Below are positions 26,201-35,952 of a stretch of DNA of 64,000 nt, one piece after another. The notes beneath the pieces were generated by a model. It was not told the DNA's origin. It saw only the letters and a program-made list of their open reading frames with translations, and searched no databases. Each line of letters opens with the position of its first letter. Position 1 is the stretch's first letter. The translations under genes and the position numbers were made by a program. The DNA is from Butyrivibrio sp. INlla14. GTDB lineage: Bacteria; Bacillota; Clostridia; Lachnospirales; Lachnospiraceae. The stretch covers positions 59,602-123,601 of the forward strand of contig NZ_FMVS01000013.1 in the NCBI RefSeq assembly GCF_900102515.1. Direction: 5' to 3'.

Positions 26201-26228
26201 GGTGACAACATCTGTTGCCACCTTTTGT
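26201..26228 (+). terminator. Probable terminator after the lipid kinase gene
   Basis: GGTGACAACA and TGTTGCCACC pair with one A-C mismatch and a short loop, then TTTT. The flanking TTTGTGCA and TGCACAAA can also pair as an outer stem. Confidence 0.6.
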
Positions 26229-26306
26229 GTTGCACAAAATTTGCGGGTTTATGCCTGTGAGAATGCAGATTCATTTGAATAATTAAAAACGAGATAAGGA
26301 TGAAAT

Positions 26307-27497
26307 ATGTACGAAAAAGTTTCTATAGAAAAATGCCCCTCCTACGATGCTGAGGCTGTGAAAAGCTCCTTGGATAAAGTGCTAGACAGTATAGGCGGCC
26401 TTGATTTTGTTAAGCCTGGAATGAAGATTGGAATAAAGGCCAATCTCGTGGCGGCCATGGATCCTGACAAGTCAGCAACTACTCACCCTATGGTACTTAG
26501 AAGGCTCTGTGAGCTTCTACTTGAGAGAGGAGCTACAGTCGTAATAGGAGACAGCCCGGGAGGAATCTATACTGAAGGGTTCCTTAAGGGAGTTTACAGG
26601 ACCTGCGGTCTTGAAAAGCTGGTAAAAGAGCTTGATCCATCAGGAGTGAAGGTCTCTCTTAACCAGGATTTTTCAGTTAAGAATGCAGAGTTCATGGATG
26701 CTGTGTCCATAAAAACTTTTATCTATACAGGCTGGCTTGATAGTATGGATGCAATCATAAATGTTTCTAAGCTCAAGACCCACGCCATGATGGGCATGAG
26801 CTGCGCAGTCAAGAACATGTTTGGTACTATTCCTGGGACTACCAAGCCTGAGTATCACATGAGATTTCCTGAGGAAAAGGCCTTCGCCAACATCATGGTG
26901 GACTTAAACGAGTTCTTTAAACCAGCTCTTTACGTGGTAGATGCTATAGATGGTATGGAGGGCAACGGTCCAACTGCTGGAGAAAAGAGACATATAGGCG
27001 CGGTTCTTGCTTCCAAAAAGCCCTATGCTCTTGATATGGCATGCGCTGAGCTTATAGGAATGGGCTATGCAGATGTTGGAACTTTGGTGGCAGCAGGTGA
27101 GAGAAAACTTGGCCCCAAGGATATCAGCGAAGTGGAAGTTGTAGGCAGTGCTTTATCAGATCTTAAGATAAGCGACTTTAAGAGAGCCACCATTCACCAG
27201 AGCATTACCTTTGAGGGAAAAGGAATATTTGGCAAGATTGAATCGGTTGCCCTTAAGATTGCCCTCACTACCAAACCCCTTGTTAAAAAGGATGAGTGTA
27301 TAGGCTGCAAGAAGTGCTTTGAAACCTGCCCTGCTAAGGCTATAACCATGGTAGAAGGCGGTAAAAACGGCCTTCCGCAGATAGACAGGAGCAAGTGCAT
27401 AAAGTGCTTCTGCTGTCAGGAATTTTGTCCAAAGGGCGCCATGAAAGTGCACTATAACCTATTGGGCAAGCTTGTAAATAAAGTAAATCACAGCTGA
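26307..27497 (+). CDS. DUF362 protein with C-terminal 2x[4Fe-4S] ferredoxin domain
   Basis: The N-terminal 300 residues form a DUF362 domain (GMKIGIKANLVAAMDPDKSATTHP, VVIGDSPGG, NVSKLKTHAMMGMSCAVKNMFG). The C-terminus has two cluster motifs, CIGCKKCFETCP and CIKCFCCQEFCP, which can bind two [4Fe-4S] clusters. Members are thought to take part in electron transfer, but the reaction is not defined. The start has AAGGA upstream. The following gene begins 16 nt after the stop, so it is probably in the same transcript. Confidence 0.92.
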   Translation: MYEKVSIEKCPSYDAEAVKSSLDKVLDSIGGLDFVKPGMKIGIKANLVAAMDPDKSATTHPMVLRRLCELLLERGATVVIGDSPGGIYTEGFLKGVYRTCGLEKLVKELDPSGVKVSLNQDFSVKNAEFMDAVSIKTFIYTGWLDSMDAIINVSKLKTHAMMGMSCAVKNMFGTIPGTTKPEYHMRFPEEKAFANIMVDLNEFFKPALYVVDAIDGMEGNGPTAGEKRHIGAVLASKKPYALDMACAELIGMGYADVGTLVAAGERKLGPKDISEVEVVGSALSDLKISDFKRATIHQSITFEGKGIFGKIESVALKIALTTKPLVKKDECIGCKKCFETCPAKAITMVEGGKNGLPQIDRSKCIKCFCCQEFCPKGAMKVHYNLLGKLVNKVNHS

Positions 27498-27513
27498 CAG
27501 AGATCAGGTAAAT

Positions 27514-28452
27514 ATGTTTTTATACGAAAAAGAAACAGACAAAAAAGATAATCACGAATATATAGTAATTACAGGCTTTGAAGGTAGTGCCAAAGAGCTG
27601 ATAATACCTGACCATATTGATGATTTTCCAGTAGAAGCTATAGGAAGTCATGCCTTTTCATCAAGACAGGATATTGAGAAAGTTGCCCTTCCGTCCACTA
27701 TCAGAACTCTTAGAAGTTATGTTTTCCACAATAGCAGGAGCCTTAAAAAGATATCTCTTTTTGACAGTATAGATGACTACTATGACGGCGTATGCAGACA
27801 GTGTGACAGCTTAGAGGACGTTGAGATCACTATTGAGAGAAACTGGTATGAGGTCATAAGAAACTTCCTATCCGATACGGACAAAGCCCTGCGCTTCCAG
27901 ATTCATATAAGTTCCCAGGAAAAAGAGGACGTGGAAGCCTGCCTTTCTTTTCCTGGTTATGTCTATGACTTTAACGAGAACACCATGGCAAGGACGATAC
28001 AGTTTTCCATAGCAGGTTCTGGCTATGCTTACCGCGAATGTGTGGACCGCAGGAAGATTGACTACAGGCAGTATGACAATCTCTTTTCCAAGGCCAGGAT
28101 AGATGGTGGCAGCATTTGCGAGGATATTGCAATCGGAAGACTGTTATATCCTGTGGAACTTGAAGAGAGATTTAAAAAAGAATATGAGAATTATGTAAGT
28201 GATAGCGGCTTTGCCATATTAAAAAGGCTCATCGATAGAGCTAAAGATAGCGATGACGCCCAAAAACTGCTTGGAAGTGTGCTTGATCTTAGAAGACAAG
28301 GAGATTTCGGATCAGAGAGTCTTCTTACTTTTGAAGATCAGGACAAGGCCATGGAATATGCGACATCAATAGGAAACCCCAGAGTTACGTCACTTCTAAT
28401 GGAAAAAGGTCGGAATGATAGCTTATGCCAGTCAGATTATCTACATTTTTAA
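27514..28452 (+). CDS. BspA-type leucine-rich repeat protein with extra C-terminal region
   Basis: A 312-residue cytoplasmic protein without a signal peptide. Residues 20-105 resemble LRR_5/BspA repeats (LIIPDHIDDFPVEAIGSHAFSS, IEKVALPSTIRTLRSYVFHNS, LKKISLFDS). The rest has no family I recognise; its C-terminal part is predicted to be helical. Its 3' end overlaps the start of the radical SAM gene by 28 nt in another frame. That suggests translational coupling but gives no function. Confidence 0.65.
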   Translation: MFLYEKETDKKDNHEYIVITGFEGSAKELIIPDHIDDFPVEAIGSHAFSSRQDIEKVALPSTIRTLRSYVFHNSRSLKKISLFDSIDDYYDGVCRQCDSLEDVEITIERNWYEVIRNFLSDTDKALRFQIHISSQEKEDVEACLSFPGYVYDFNENTMARTIQFSIAGSGYAYRECVDRRKIDYRQYDNLFSKARIDGGSICEDIAIGRLLYPVELEERFKKEYENYVSDSGFAILKRLIDRAKDSDDAQKLLGSVLDLRRQGDFGSESLLTFEDQDKAMEYATSIGNPRVTSLLMEKGRNDSLCQSDYLHF

Positions 28453-29309
28453 AAAATAAATATGGTGAAAAGGTCTATAGACTGGCCCTATCATCTGGCT
28501 GCGGATGCCCTAACAGGGATGGAACCTGTGGGACAGGCGGATGCACCTTTTGTTCTGAAGGAGGCTCTGGAGAATTTGCCACAACCATCTTTGAGGAAGC
28601 CAAAGAGAAAATAGCTGGTAAAACCGATGCAAGGAAGTTTATTGCTTATTATCAGTCTTTTACCAACACCTATGGGGATGTGGAGCGATTAAAAGCGCTT
28701 TACACAGACGCCATAATGAGGGATGAGGTAGTAGCTCTTTCCCTTGGAACAAGACCAGACTGCCTGGGCCCTGAAGTTATGGATATGTTAAAAGAGCTAA
28801 ACGGCATCAAACCTGTATGGATAGAACTTGGGCTTCAGACAATACATGATGAAACTGCAAGGCGTGTAAACAGAGGGTATGATCTTTCTGTATTTACAGA
28901 TGCCTATAAGAGGCTTAAAAATGCTGGCATCACGGTCATTGTCCATGTTATCTTAGGCCTTCCCGGCGAGTCAAAAGAGATGATGCTTGATACAGTCAGA
29001 TTTTTGTCAGAGTTAACACCAGAGCTAGATGGAATCAAACTTCAGAATTTACAGATCCTGAAGGGAACAGTAATGTATCAGGAGTACTTAAAAGCCGCAC
29101 AAGAAGGCACCAGCGATTTCTGTGTGATGTCTATGGAGGAATATACAGATCTTGTGGCAGAGTGTATAGCTCTTTTGCCTGACAACTGTGTAGTTCACAG
29201 GATGCAGGGAGACGGTCCCAGAAAGCTCCTTGTAGAGCCCATATGGAGCCTTGATAAAAAGCGTGTTCTTAACAGGCTAAATGCTAAGACAAAGGATTTA
29301 TTTGAATGA
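28425..29309 (+). CDS. Radical SAM protein, YhcC/TIGR01212 family
   Basis: A 294-residue iron-sulfur enzyme. The N-terminal cysteine pattern CGCPNRDGTCGTGGCTFC is characteristic of the YhcC subgroup and provides the [4Fe-4S]-SAM site. It is followed by SEGGSGEFA, ALSLGTRPDCL, WIELGLQT and VHVILGLPGESKEMM. The substrate is not known with certainty for the family. The start overlaps the preceding gene by 28 nt, and the stop overlaps the MATE gene start as ATGA, so the three genes are coupled. Confidence 0.92.
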   Translation: MPVRLSTFLKNKYGEKVYRLALSSGCGCPNRDGTCGTGGCTFCSEGGSGEFATTIFEEAKEKIAGKTDARKFIAYYQSFTNTYGDVERLKALYTDAIMRDEVVALSLGTRPDCLGPEVMDMLKELNGIKPVWIELGLQTIHDETARRVNRGYDLSVFTDAYKRLKNAGITVIVHVILGLPGESKEMMLDTVRFLSELTPELDGIKLQNLQILKGTVMYQEYLKAAQEGTSDFCVMSMEEYTDLVAECIALLPDNCVVHRMQGDGPRKLLVEPIWSLDKKRVLNRLNAKTKDLFE

Positions 29310-30748
29310 GAGAAATGTTTGAAACTGGAAACAGACAAGAAGCAATTAAATATAAATTTGGATTAAAAGAGGCGCTTATCGGCGATAGAAACTTCTATTC
29401 ACGAGTAGCTATGGTTGTTGTGCCTATGATCATCCAGAATACCTTATCTAACATCGTTGGACTTTTGGATAATATCATGGTGGGCCAGGTGGGAACCCTG
29501 TCCATGTCATCTGTAGCAATAGTAAATCAGATTCTCTTTATCTTTTACCTGTGCATTTGGGGATCTCTTGCGGGAGCAGGAATCTTTAGCACACAGTTCT
29601 TTGGAAAAGGAGATATGGAGGGCGTAAGGGCTGCCATTAGATTTAAGCTGATAACAGCCATAACTATCCTGATAATTGCAGCTATTATCCTTATGAATTT
29701 TGGAGGAGACCTTATTGCACTTTACATTTCATCTGATACCTTTCCGGATGAGAGAGCAGAGACTTTAAGACTTGCAGGCGGATATCTGAGGATAATGATC
29801 GTTGGTCTTATACCCTTTAGCCTTACTCAGGTTTATGCAAGTGCCATGAGGGAATCCGGCAAGACAACCCTTCCTATGATAGCAAGTATGGTAGCCATGG
29901 GAGTTAACTTTGTATTTAATGCTCTTTTGATCTTTGGACTTTTTGGACTTCCTAAGATGGGAGTTTTTGGAGCAGCCGTTGCTACTGTGATTTCAAGATT
30001 TACAGAGCTGTTTATAGTGGTATTTGGAGCCCACAGAAGAGGTACAAGGTATGAGTTTTTCAGAGGGCTATACAGTAACTTTGTTATTCCGGGTAAGCTG
30101 GTAGTTCCGATGCTCATAAGGTCACTTCCGCTTCTTTGCAATGAGTTTTTGTGGAGTCTTGCTCAGGCGACTCTCTTGCAGGCATATTCACTTAGAGGAA
30201 TAGCTATAATTGCTGCAATGAATATCAGTGGCACTATATCACAGATATTTAATGAGGTTTTCTTATCCCTTGGAAATTCTGCAGGAATCATTGTCGGGCA
30301 GGAACTTGGAGCTGACAGGCTTGTAAATGCCAGAAGAACAGCCTTTAGGATGGCGGCGCTAAGTGTTGCAAGTACATTTGTGATGGGAACGCTCCTTGCC
30401 TGTGCAGCGCCTTTTATACCAAACTTTTATAATACAGAGCCTGAGATAAGAGCCCTTGCTACAAGGTTTATCTGGGTTGTGGCAATTTGCATGCCAATAA
30501 ATGCTTATGCTAATGTTTCTTACTTCACAATGAGGTCTGGAGGCAAGACAGCAGTTACATTTTTGTTTGACAGCTGCTTTTCCTGGGCTGTATCAGTTCC
30601 AACAGCCTATGTACTGAGCCGCTATACAGCACTTCCTGCGCTTTTTGTGTTTGCGATAGTATCACTTACAGAGATTTTAAAATGTCTTATTGGATTTGCG
30701 CTTGTAAAGAGCGGAGTCTGGGTTCGTAATATAGTAAAATCTGAGTAA
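29306..30748 (+). CDS. MATE-family efflux transporter
   Basis: A 480-residue integral membrane protein with 12 predicted helices in two homologous halves. The first half has MIIQNTLSNIVGLLDNIMVGQVG, the typical MATE opening. The second half begins near LPLLCNEFLWSLAQATLLQAYS, and NEVFLSLGNSAGIIVGQELGA is also family-typical. It would export drugs or metabolites using a sodium or proton gradient. The start ATG overlaps the radical SAM stop. Confidence 0.92.
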   Translation: MREMFETGNRQEAIKYKFGLKEALIGDRNFYSRVAMVVVPMIIQNTLSNIVGLLDNIMVGQVGTLSMSSVAIVNQILFIFYLCIWGSLAGAGIFSTQFFGKGDMEGVRAAIRFKLITAITILIIAAIILMNFGGDLIALYISSDTFPDERAETLRLAGGYLRIMIVGLIPFSLTQVYASAMRESGKTTLPMIASMVAMGVNFVFNALLIFGLFGLPKMGVFGAAVATVISRFTELFIVVFGAHRRGTRYEFFRGLYSNFVIPGKLVVPMLIRSLPLLCNEFLWSLAQATLLQAYSLRGIAIIAAMNISGTISQIFNEVFLSLGNSAGIIVGQELGADRLVNARRTAFRMAALSVASTFVMGTLLACAAPFIPNFYNTEPEIRALATRFIWVVAICMPINAYANVSYFTMRSGGKTAVTFLFDSCFSWAVSVPTAYVLSRYTALPALFVFAIVSLTEILKCLIGFALVKSGVWVRNIVKSE

Positions 30749-30777
30749 ATTTACTTTGTTTTTATAGGCTTATTTAT

Positions 30778-30806
30778 TTGTACAATAAGGGGAAAAATAG
30801 TACAAT
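30778..30806 (+). promoter_or_regulatory. Promoter of rarA (TTGTAC, 17 bp, TACAAT), leaderless configuration
   Basis: The -10 box ends 9 nt before the rarA ATG at 30816. A transcription start 6-7 nt after the -10 would leave a leader of only 2-3 nt. No Shine-Dalgarno sequence lies in those 9 nt. Confidence 0.65.
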
Positions 30807-30815
30807 CGTAGTGTT

Positions 30816-32138
30816 ATGGATTTATTTGAGTATATGAGAGAAAACAGCAAAGAGAAAGAGTCTCCGCTTGCCGCAAGAATGCGCCCCCGCACACTGGATG
30901 AAGTTGTGGGACAGCAGCACATCATTGCCAGGGACAAGCTTCTTTATCGTGCAATTTCTGCAGATAAATTAAGCTCTATCATATTGTATGGACCTCCAGG
31001 AACTGGTAAGACTACACTTGCCAGAGTCATTGCCGGAACTACCAAGGCAGAGTTTATGCAGATAAATGCCACAGTAGCTGGCAAGAAGGATATGGAAGAG
31101 GTTGTTGGTAAGGCCAAGGACAACCTTGGAATGTATGGCAAGAAGACGATTCTTTTTATAGACGAGATCCACAGATTCAATAAGGGGCAGCAGGATTATC
31201 TTTTACCCTTTGTTGAGGATGGAACGGTGATCCTTATTGGTGCTACTACAGAGAACCCTTATTTTGAGGTTAATGGAGCGCTTATTTCAAGGTCTGTTAT
31301 TTTTGAACTTAAGCCGCTGACTGCAGAAGATATCAAGGTCCTTCTTAATAGAGCAGTAACTGACAAGGAGAGGGGAATGGGAGCGTATAGAGCGGTCCTT
31401 GAACCTGATGCTGCAGATTTTCTGGCAGATCTTGCTGATGGCGACGCAAGACATGCCCTTAATGCCATAGAACTTGGAATTCTTACTACTGAGCGAAGTA
31501 GTGACGGACTTATCCACATTACAAGGGACGTTGCTCAGGAGTGTATCCAGAAAAAGGTGGCCAGATATGACAAGGATGGCGACAATCACTATGACACCAT
31601 TTCTGCCTTTATCAAGAGCATGAGAGGGTCAGATCCCGACGCGGCAGTTTACTATCTTGCAAGGATGTTAAATGCTGGCGAGGATCCCAAGTTTATCGTC
31701 AGAAGGATGATGGTCTGTGCCTCTGAGGATGTTGGAAATGCAGACCCGCAGGCACTTCAGGTGGCTGTTGCAGCTTCTCTTGCAGTTGAGAGGCTTGGAA
31801 TGCCAGAGGCCAGGATAACTCTTGCTCAGGCTGCAAGCTATATTGCTACAGCACCCAAGAGCAACGCGGCAATTTGTGCTATTGACGATGCTATGGCCAC
31901 AGTGAGGGAAACAGGGAATCTTCCTATTCCTTCTCATTTACAGGATGCACATTATAAGTCTGCGGCCAAGTTAGGCCACGGAATTGGTTATAAATATGCT
32001 CATGATTATCCCAACAATTATGTGGAGCAGCAGTACCTTCCATATGAGCTTAATGGCAAGGAATTCTACAATCCATCAGGTAATGGATATGAGGTCAAGA
32101 TAAAGGAGCATATGAAAAAGCTCAAGGGGCAGAAATAG
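30816..32138 (+). CDS. rarA: Replication-associated recombination protein A (AAA+ ATPase)
   Basis: RarA (MgsA) is a clamp-loader-related AAA+ protein acting at stalled replication forks. The 440 residues include Walker A GPPGTGKTT near residue 60, Walker B LFIDEIHRFN, sensor 1 IGATTENPYFEVN and the C-terminal MgsA tetramerisation region. The latter contains FIKSMRGSDPDAAVYYLARML and EDVGNADPQAL. The sequence opens with RMRPRTLDEVVGQQH. The mRNA is probably leaderless. The next gene starts 17 nt downstream. Confidence 0.96.
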   Translation: MDLFEYMRENSKEKESPLAARMRPRTLDEVVGQQHIIARDKLLYRAISADKLSSIILYGPPGTGKTTLARVIAGTTKAEFMQINATVAGKKDMEEVVGKAKDNLGMYGKKTILFIDEIHRFNKGQQDYLLPFVEDGTVILIGATTENPYFEVNGALISRSVIFELKPLTAEDIKVLLNRAVTDKERGMGAYRAVLEPDAADFLADLADGDARHALNAIELGILTTERSSDGLIHITRDVAQECIQKKVARYDKDGDNHYDTISAFIKSMRGSDPDAAVYYLARMLNAGEDPKFIVRRMMVCASEDVGNADPQALQVAVAASLAVERLGMPEARITLAQAASYIATAPKSNAAICAIDDAMATVRETGNLPIPSHLQDAHYKSAAKLGHGIGYKYAHDYPNNYVEQQYLPYELNGKEFYNPSGNGYEVKIKEHMKKLKGQK

Positions 32139-32155
32139 TTTTATTTGGGGGATAG

Positions 32156-33967
32156 ATGAAAAAGAGAAAGCGTAGGATACATTCTGGAGCGAAAGCCCGC
32201 AGGGACAGGCGTCTTGTTATACTAAGCAGTATTGTAGCTGTTCTTGCTTCTGCTTTTGTTCTTGGAATGATTTTGTTTGTTATTTTCGGAATGAATAAAG
32301 GAAATGACGAGGGTGCCGAGGATGTAGCTTTGTTCGAGGCATCTTTTGCTGAGCCTGTAGAAGATCTCTATGAGTCAGAGTATATAAGTCCTGACACAAT
32401 AAGGGCTATTGTTGATGGAGGCAAGTCTGTTGCAGACGAACTTTCAAAGAGGCCTGCAACAGTTGAGATGAATGCAGATACAAGGTCAACCTTTGCAACC
32501 ATAAGTGAGTGCCATATTGTAGATGGGGGCAAGGTACAGATAGATGTAACCTCCGAGGGAATTCCTAAAAGCGACGACAAATACTACTACCTTTTTGAAG
32601 AAGCTACCTATCAGGATGCAATACCAGAGGGAGCTGAGCCCTTAAGTAAGATCTACAAGGATGATGAGACCTCTTTTACCATAAACCTTAACAAGGGCGA
32701 TGCATCGTCCAAATTGTTTTCAAAATTTACAGTTGCTGTAAAACTTGGTGGAGAGTATGTTTCCATCAGCCATGCCAAGTATATAACAAATCCGGGAGCC
32801 TGTGCTTCCTACAACTATAGCGGGATGAAGCACACATCAATAAAGGGAATCCTGCCGGATCCACTTAGGATTGGCGAACTTCCAGATCTGGGAGTCAGCT
32901 ATTGTGCCTATAATATTCCCCTTTCACATATCCTTACTACTTCAGGAGGAATTGCTTATAGCTACGGAGGAGTGACCTATCACTTCAATAAGGGCGCTAT
33001 CGATACCTATGACTATCTCTTTAAGAGACTTAACAGCATGGGAATTGATGTAGCAGCTATTGTTTTAAACGACGCAAGTACATCCGCTTATCCAGACCTT
33101 ACTCATCCAGATGCAAGAGGGTCATCTAGCGCACCATATCGCATGTTCAACGGAGCGACTGATGGAGGAGTCAAGGCCTGCGCAGCAGTTGGAAGTTTTC
33201 TGGCAGGAAGGTATTCTGGTTCTGGACATGGCAATGTCAGCATGTGGATCATTGCCAATGAGGTAAACGCGAGAAAAGAGTATAACTACATGCCCTATGT
33301 GGATGTTAATACCTATACAACGGCGTTTGTCCGCTGCTTCCGCGTATTTTATAATGCAATTAAGAGCCAGAATGCAGGAGCCAAGGTCTATTTTTCCATA
33401 GACCAGAGATGGACCCTCAATTCAGAAAAAACTGGAGACTATGATGCCAAGGATTTTCTGGACATTTTCGCCTCCTCAATAAATGATTACGGCAATATAG
33501 ACTGGGGCCTTGCAGCGCATCCTTATTCATATCCTAATGGAAATACAGCTTTCTGGAAGGCTACCAAATATACTAATCATGATGTTTCTACTCCCGTTAT
33601 TTCCATGGATAACCTGGAAGTTTTGACCAATTACATGCAAAGACCTGAGATGCTGGACTCTTCTGGCAATGTCAGATCAATAATCCTAAGTGAGATGGGC
33701 TATTCCTCTTCTTCAGGAGAAACACTTCAGGCTGCAGCTTTTGCCTATGCCTATGTCAAGATGGAGCAAAATGGTTACATTGACGCTCTTATGTTCTCGA
33801 GGCAGACAGATGCAGGTGATGAGATAGCTGCGCTGGGACTTGCACTTGGACTTCAGACTACAGGTGGTCATCACAAATATATTTATAATGTGTTCAAATA
33901 TATTGATACAGACAAGAGAAATGATGTAATATCATTTGCGTACGATATTGTTGGAAAAAGGTTCTAG
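32156..33967 (+). CDS. Membrane-anchored DUF5722 / glycoside-hydrolase-like protein
   Basis: The 603-residue protein begins with a very basic cytoplasmic stretch and one membrane helix (about residues 22-46). An extracellular beta-rich region follows, and then a domain resembling the TIM-barrel DUF5722 family. Supporting segments are YNIPLSHIL, YHFNKGAIDTYDYLFKRLNSMG, WIIANEVNARKEY and ILSEMGYSSSSGE. The Asn-Glu in IANEVN and the Glu in LSEMGY sit where clan-A glycosidases keep their acid/base and nucleophile, so it may be a glycosidase. That is inference. It follows rarA by 17 nt, with GGGGGA as its ribosome-binding site. Confidence 0.65.
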   Translation: MKKRKRRIHSGAKARRDRRLVILSSIVAVLASAFVLGMILFVIFGMNKGNDEGAEDVALFEASFAEPVEDLYESEYISPDTIRAIVDGGKSVADELSKRPATVEMNADTRSTFATISECHIVDGGKVQIDVTSEGIPKSDDKYYYLFEEATYQDAIPEGAEPLSKIYKDDETSFTINLNKGDASSKLFSKFTVAVKLGGEYVSISHAKYITNPGACASYNYSGMKHTSIKGILPDPLRIGELPDLGVSYCAYNIPLSHILTTSGGIAYSYGGVTYHFNKGAIDTYDYLFKRLNSMGIDVAAIVLNDASTSAYPDLTHPDARGSSSAPYRMFNGATDGGVKACAAVGSFLAGRYSGSGHGNVSMWIIANEVNARKEYNYMPYVDVNTYTTAFVRCFRVFYNAIKSQNAGAKVYFSIDQRWTLNSEKTGDYDAKDFLDIFASSINDYGNIDWGLAAHPYSYPNGNTAFWKATKYTNHDVSTPVISMDNLEVLTNYMQRPEMLDSSGNVRSIILSEMGYSSSSGETLQAAAFAYAYVKMEQNGYIDALMFSRQTDAGDEIAALGLALGLQTTGGHHKYIYNVFKYIDTDKRNDVISFAYDIVGKRF

Positions 33968-33982
33968 AGGAGAGTAAAAATT

Positions 33983-35146
33983 ATGACAAACGCCGAAAAA
34001 GCCCTTAAAATGCACGAAGAGTGGCAGGGAAAGCTAGAGATCAGGTCCAAAGCGGAGGTTAAATCCAAAGAGGATCTGGCTATCGCCTACACACCAGGAG
34101 TGGCCGAACCCTGTAAATTAATAGCAGAAGATAAGAGTCTTGCTTATAAGTACACCATTAAATCCAATACTATAGCTGTTGTTTCCGATGGTTCTGCAGT
34201 TCTTGGACTTGGAAACATTGGACCTTATGCAGGAATGCCTGTTATGGAAGGCAAGGCAGTACTTTTTAAGGAATTTGGCGGAGTTAATGCGGTGCCTATT
34301 TGTCTTGATACTCAGGATACAGAGGAGATCATCAAGGCAGTCACATACCTTGCTCCTGGCTTTGGTGGCATTAATCTTGAGGACATTTCTGCTCCTAGAT
34401 GTTTTGAGATAGAAGAGAGATTAAAAGAAAAGCTTGATATCCCTGTTTTCCACGATGACCAGCATGGCACTGCTATTGTAGTTCTTGCAGGCGTTATAAA
34501 CGGTCTTAAGGTTGTGGGCAAGAAAAAAGAGGATTGCAAGGTAGTAGTTAATGGTGCAGGAAGTGCCGGAATTGCTATTACCAAGCTCCTTTTAAGATAT
34601 GGCTTTAAAAATGTTACTATGTGCGATAAATCAGGAATTCTTTCCAAGTCTTCAACTGATCTTAACTGGATGCAGGAGAAGATGATGGATGTGACAAACC
34701 CTGATCAGTTAAGCGGCTCTTTAGCAGATGCCCTTAAGGGAGCGGACGTATTTGTCGGAGTTTCAGCTCCAGGAATTGTTTCCAAGGAGATGGCTCAGCA
34801 GATGAACAAGGATGCTATCATGTTTGCAATGGCCAATCCTGTTCCTGAGATCATGCCAGACCTGGCAAGGGGGGCAGGAATCAGAGTAATAGGAACAGGA
34901 AGAAGTGATTTTCCTAACCAGGTCAACAACGTACTTGTTTTCCCTGGAATCTTCAGAGGAGCCCTTGAGTGCGGAGCAAGACAGATCACTGAGGAAATGA
35001 AGCTTGCTGCAGCCAATGCTCTTGCAGGCCTTGTCCCAGAAGATGAACTTAGCGATGTAAATATATTGCCAGCTGCCTTTGATCCAAGATGTGCAGATGC
35101 AGTAGCAGATGCGGTCAAGAAGTGCTATATGGCTGAGAATAATTAA
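33983..35146 (+). CDS. Malic enzyme (malate dehydrogenase, oxaloacetate-decarboxylating)
   Basis: A 387-residue cytoplasmic enzyme that converts malate to pyruvate and CO2 with NAD(P). The short bacterial form is recognised by AYTPGVAEPCKLIAED, the KSNTIAVVSDGSAVLGLGNIGP segment, and the metal site around GGINLEDISAPRCFEIE. FHDDQHGTAIV and the cofactor motif VNGAGSAGIA are also present. The start has AGGAGAG. The DUF4364 gene starts 25 nt after the stop. Confidence 0.95.
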   Translation: MTNAEKALKMHEEWQGKLEIRSKAEVKSKEDLAIAYTPGVAEPCKLIAEDKSLAYKYTIKSNTIAVVSDGSAVLGLGNIGPYAGMPVMEGKAVLFKEFGGVNAVPICLDTQDTEEIIKAVTYLAPGFGGINLEDISAPRCFEIEERLKEKLDIPVFHDDQHGTAIVVLAGVINGLKVVGKKKEDCKVVVNGAGSAGIAITKLLLRYGFKNVTMCDKSGILSKSSTDLNWMQEKMMDVTNPDQLSGSLADALKGADVFVGVSAPGIVSKEMAQQMNKDAIMFAMANPVPEIMPDLARGAGIRVIGTGRSDFPNQVNNVLVFPGIFRGALECGARQITEEMKLAAANALAGLVPEDELSDVNILPAAFDPRCADAVADAVKKCYMAENN

Positions 35147-35171
35147 GAAATAATTTTTTTGGAGGAGTCCT

Positions 35172-35690
35172 GTGAGTTCTAAGTATCTTACTTTATACAA
35201 GATGATAGTTCTGTATATGTTAAAGCGCTGCGAAGTGCCTCTTAGCAAATCTCAGATCTATGATTTTATTTTGGAAAAAGAATATACAACATTCCTTACA
35301 CTGCAAGAGGTTTTCAGTGAGATGGCTAATTCTGAGCTTATTCATGAAAAGACAGTAGGCAATAGAACCTATCTTGAGATCACAGCAGATGGTGAGGAGG
35401 CCCTTAAGTTTTTTGGCAACAGGATCAATCCTACAATCAAACAGGAAATGGATGAATACCTCAAGGACAACAGTATGAAGCTAAGGAATGAAGCCTCTAT
35501 CCAGGGCGACTATCAAAAGACTGCTGAGAATGAATACACAGTCAGGCTTGTTGTCAAGGAAAATGGACAGAACCTTGTAGATATAGCTCTTTCTGTTCCA
35601 ACTGAGGAAATTGCCCAGAATATCTGCGATAACTGGCAGGAAAAAAATGCAGATATTTATCAGTATCTTATCTCGCAGCTTATGAGCTAA
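35172..35690 (+). CDS. DUF4364 family protein (winged-helix-like)
   Basis: A 172-residue soluble protein. The first 75 residues look like a winged helix (MIVLYMLKRCEVPLSKSQIYDFIL, TLQEVFSEMANSELIHEKTVGNRTYLEITADGEEAL). A second domain ends with IAQNICDNWQEKNADIYQYLI. This matches the DUF4364 family of Clostridia. It may be a transcription regulator, but no target is known. The start is a GTG after GGAGGAG. Confidence 0.85.
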   Translation: MSSKYLTLYKMIVLYMLKRCEVPLSKSQIYDFILEKEYTTFLTLQEVFSEMANSELIHEKTVGNRTYLEITADGEEALKFFGNRINPTIKQEMDEYLKDNSMKLRNEASIQGDYQKTAENEYTVRLVVKENGQNLVDIALSVPTEEIAQNICDNWQEKNADIYQYLISQLMS

Positions 35691-35729
35691 AGCGGCTCAT
35701 AAGCGCAGATACTAATATTGAGTTTATGA

Positions 35730-35758
35730 TTGACACTAGTATAGCTAGTTGTTATAAT
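35730..35758 (+). promoter_or_regulatory. Consensus promoter of the tRNA-Thr gene
   Basis: TTGACA, a 17-bp spacer and TATAAT, a perfect sigma-A match, 26 nt before the tRNA 5' end. Confidence 0.92.
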
Positions 35759-35784
35759 AACCTTTGTGACTCGAAAGAGTACAA

Positions 35785-35857
35785 GCTGTTGTAGCACAGT
35801 CGGTAGTGCGTCGCATTGGTAGTGCGGAGGTCACGGGTTCGATTCCCGTCAGCAGCT
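35785..35857 (+). tRNA. tRNA-Thr (anticodon GGT)
   Basis: The cloverleaf can be drawn by hand. The acceptor is GCTGTTG with CAGCAGC (one G-U), and the D stem is GCAC/GTGC. The anticodon stem is TCGCA/TGCGG with loop TTGGTAG, which puts GGT at positions 34-36. The T arm is ACGGG-TTCGATT-CCCGT. The discriminator is T and CCA is not encoded. Confidence 0.96.
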
Positions 35858-35902
35858 TTTTTTCATGCCTTAAAATAGTATTCTATAATATTTAAAGTGA
35901 TG

Positions 35903-35952
35903 ATCAGTAACTATGTTGGATTAACTATTATCCTAGGGTTGCTGATTTTTTT
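35903..35952 (+). terminator. Probable terminator downstream of tRNA-Thr
   Basis: ATCAGTAAC and GTTGCTGAT pair (one G-U) with a long loop, followed by a T7 run. In the rest of the gap to 36173 I see only AT-rich DNA and a small GTGCA/TGCAC hairpin near 36007. Confidence 0.65.
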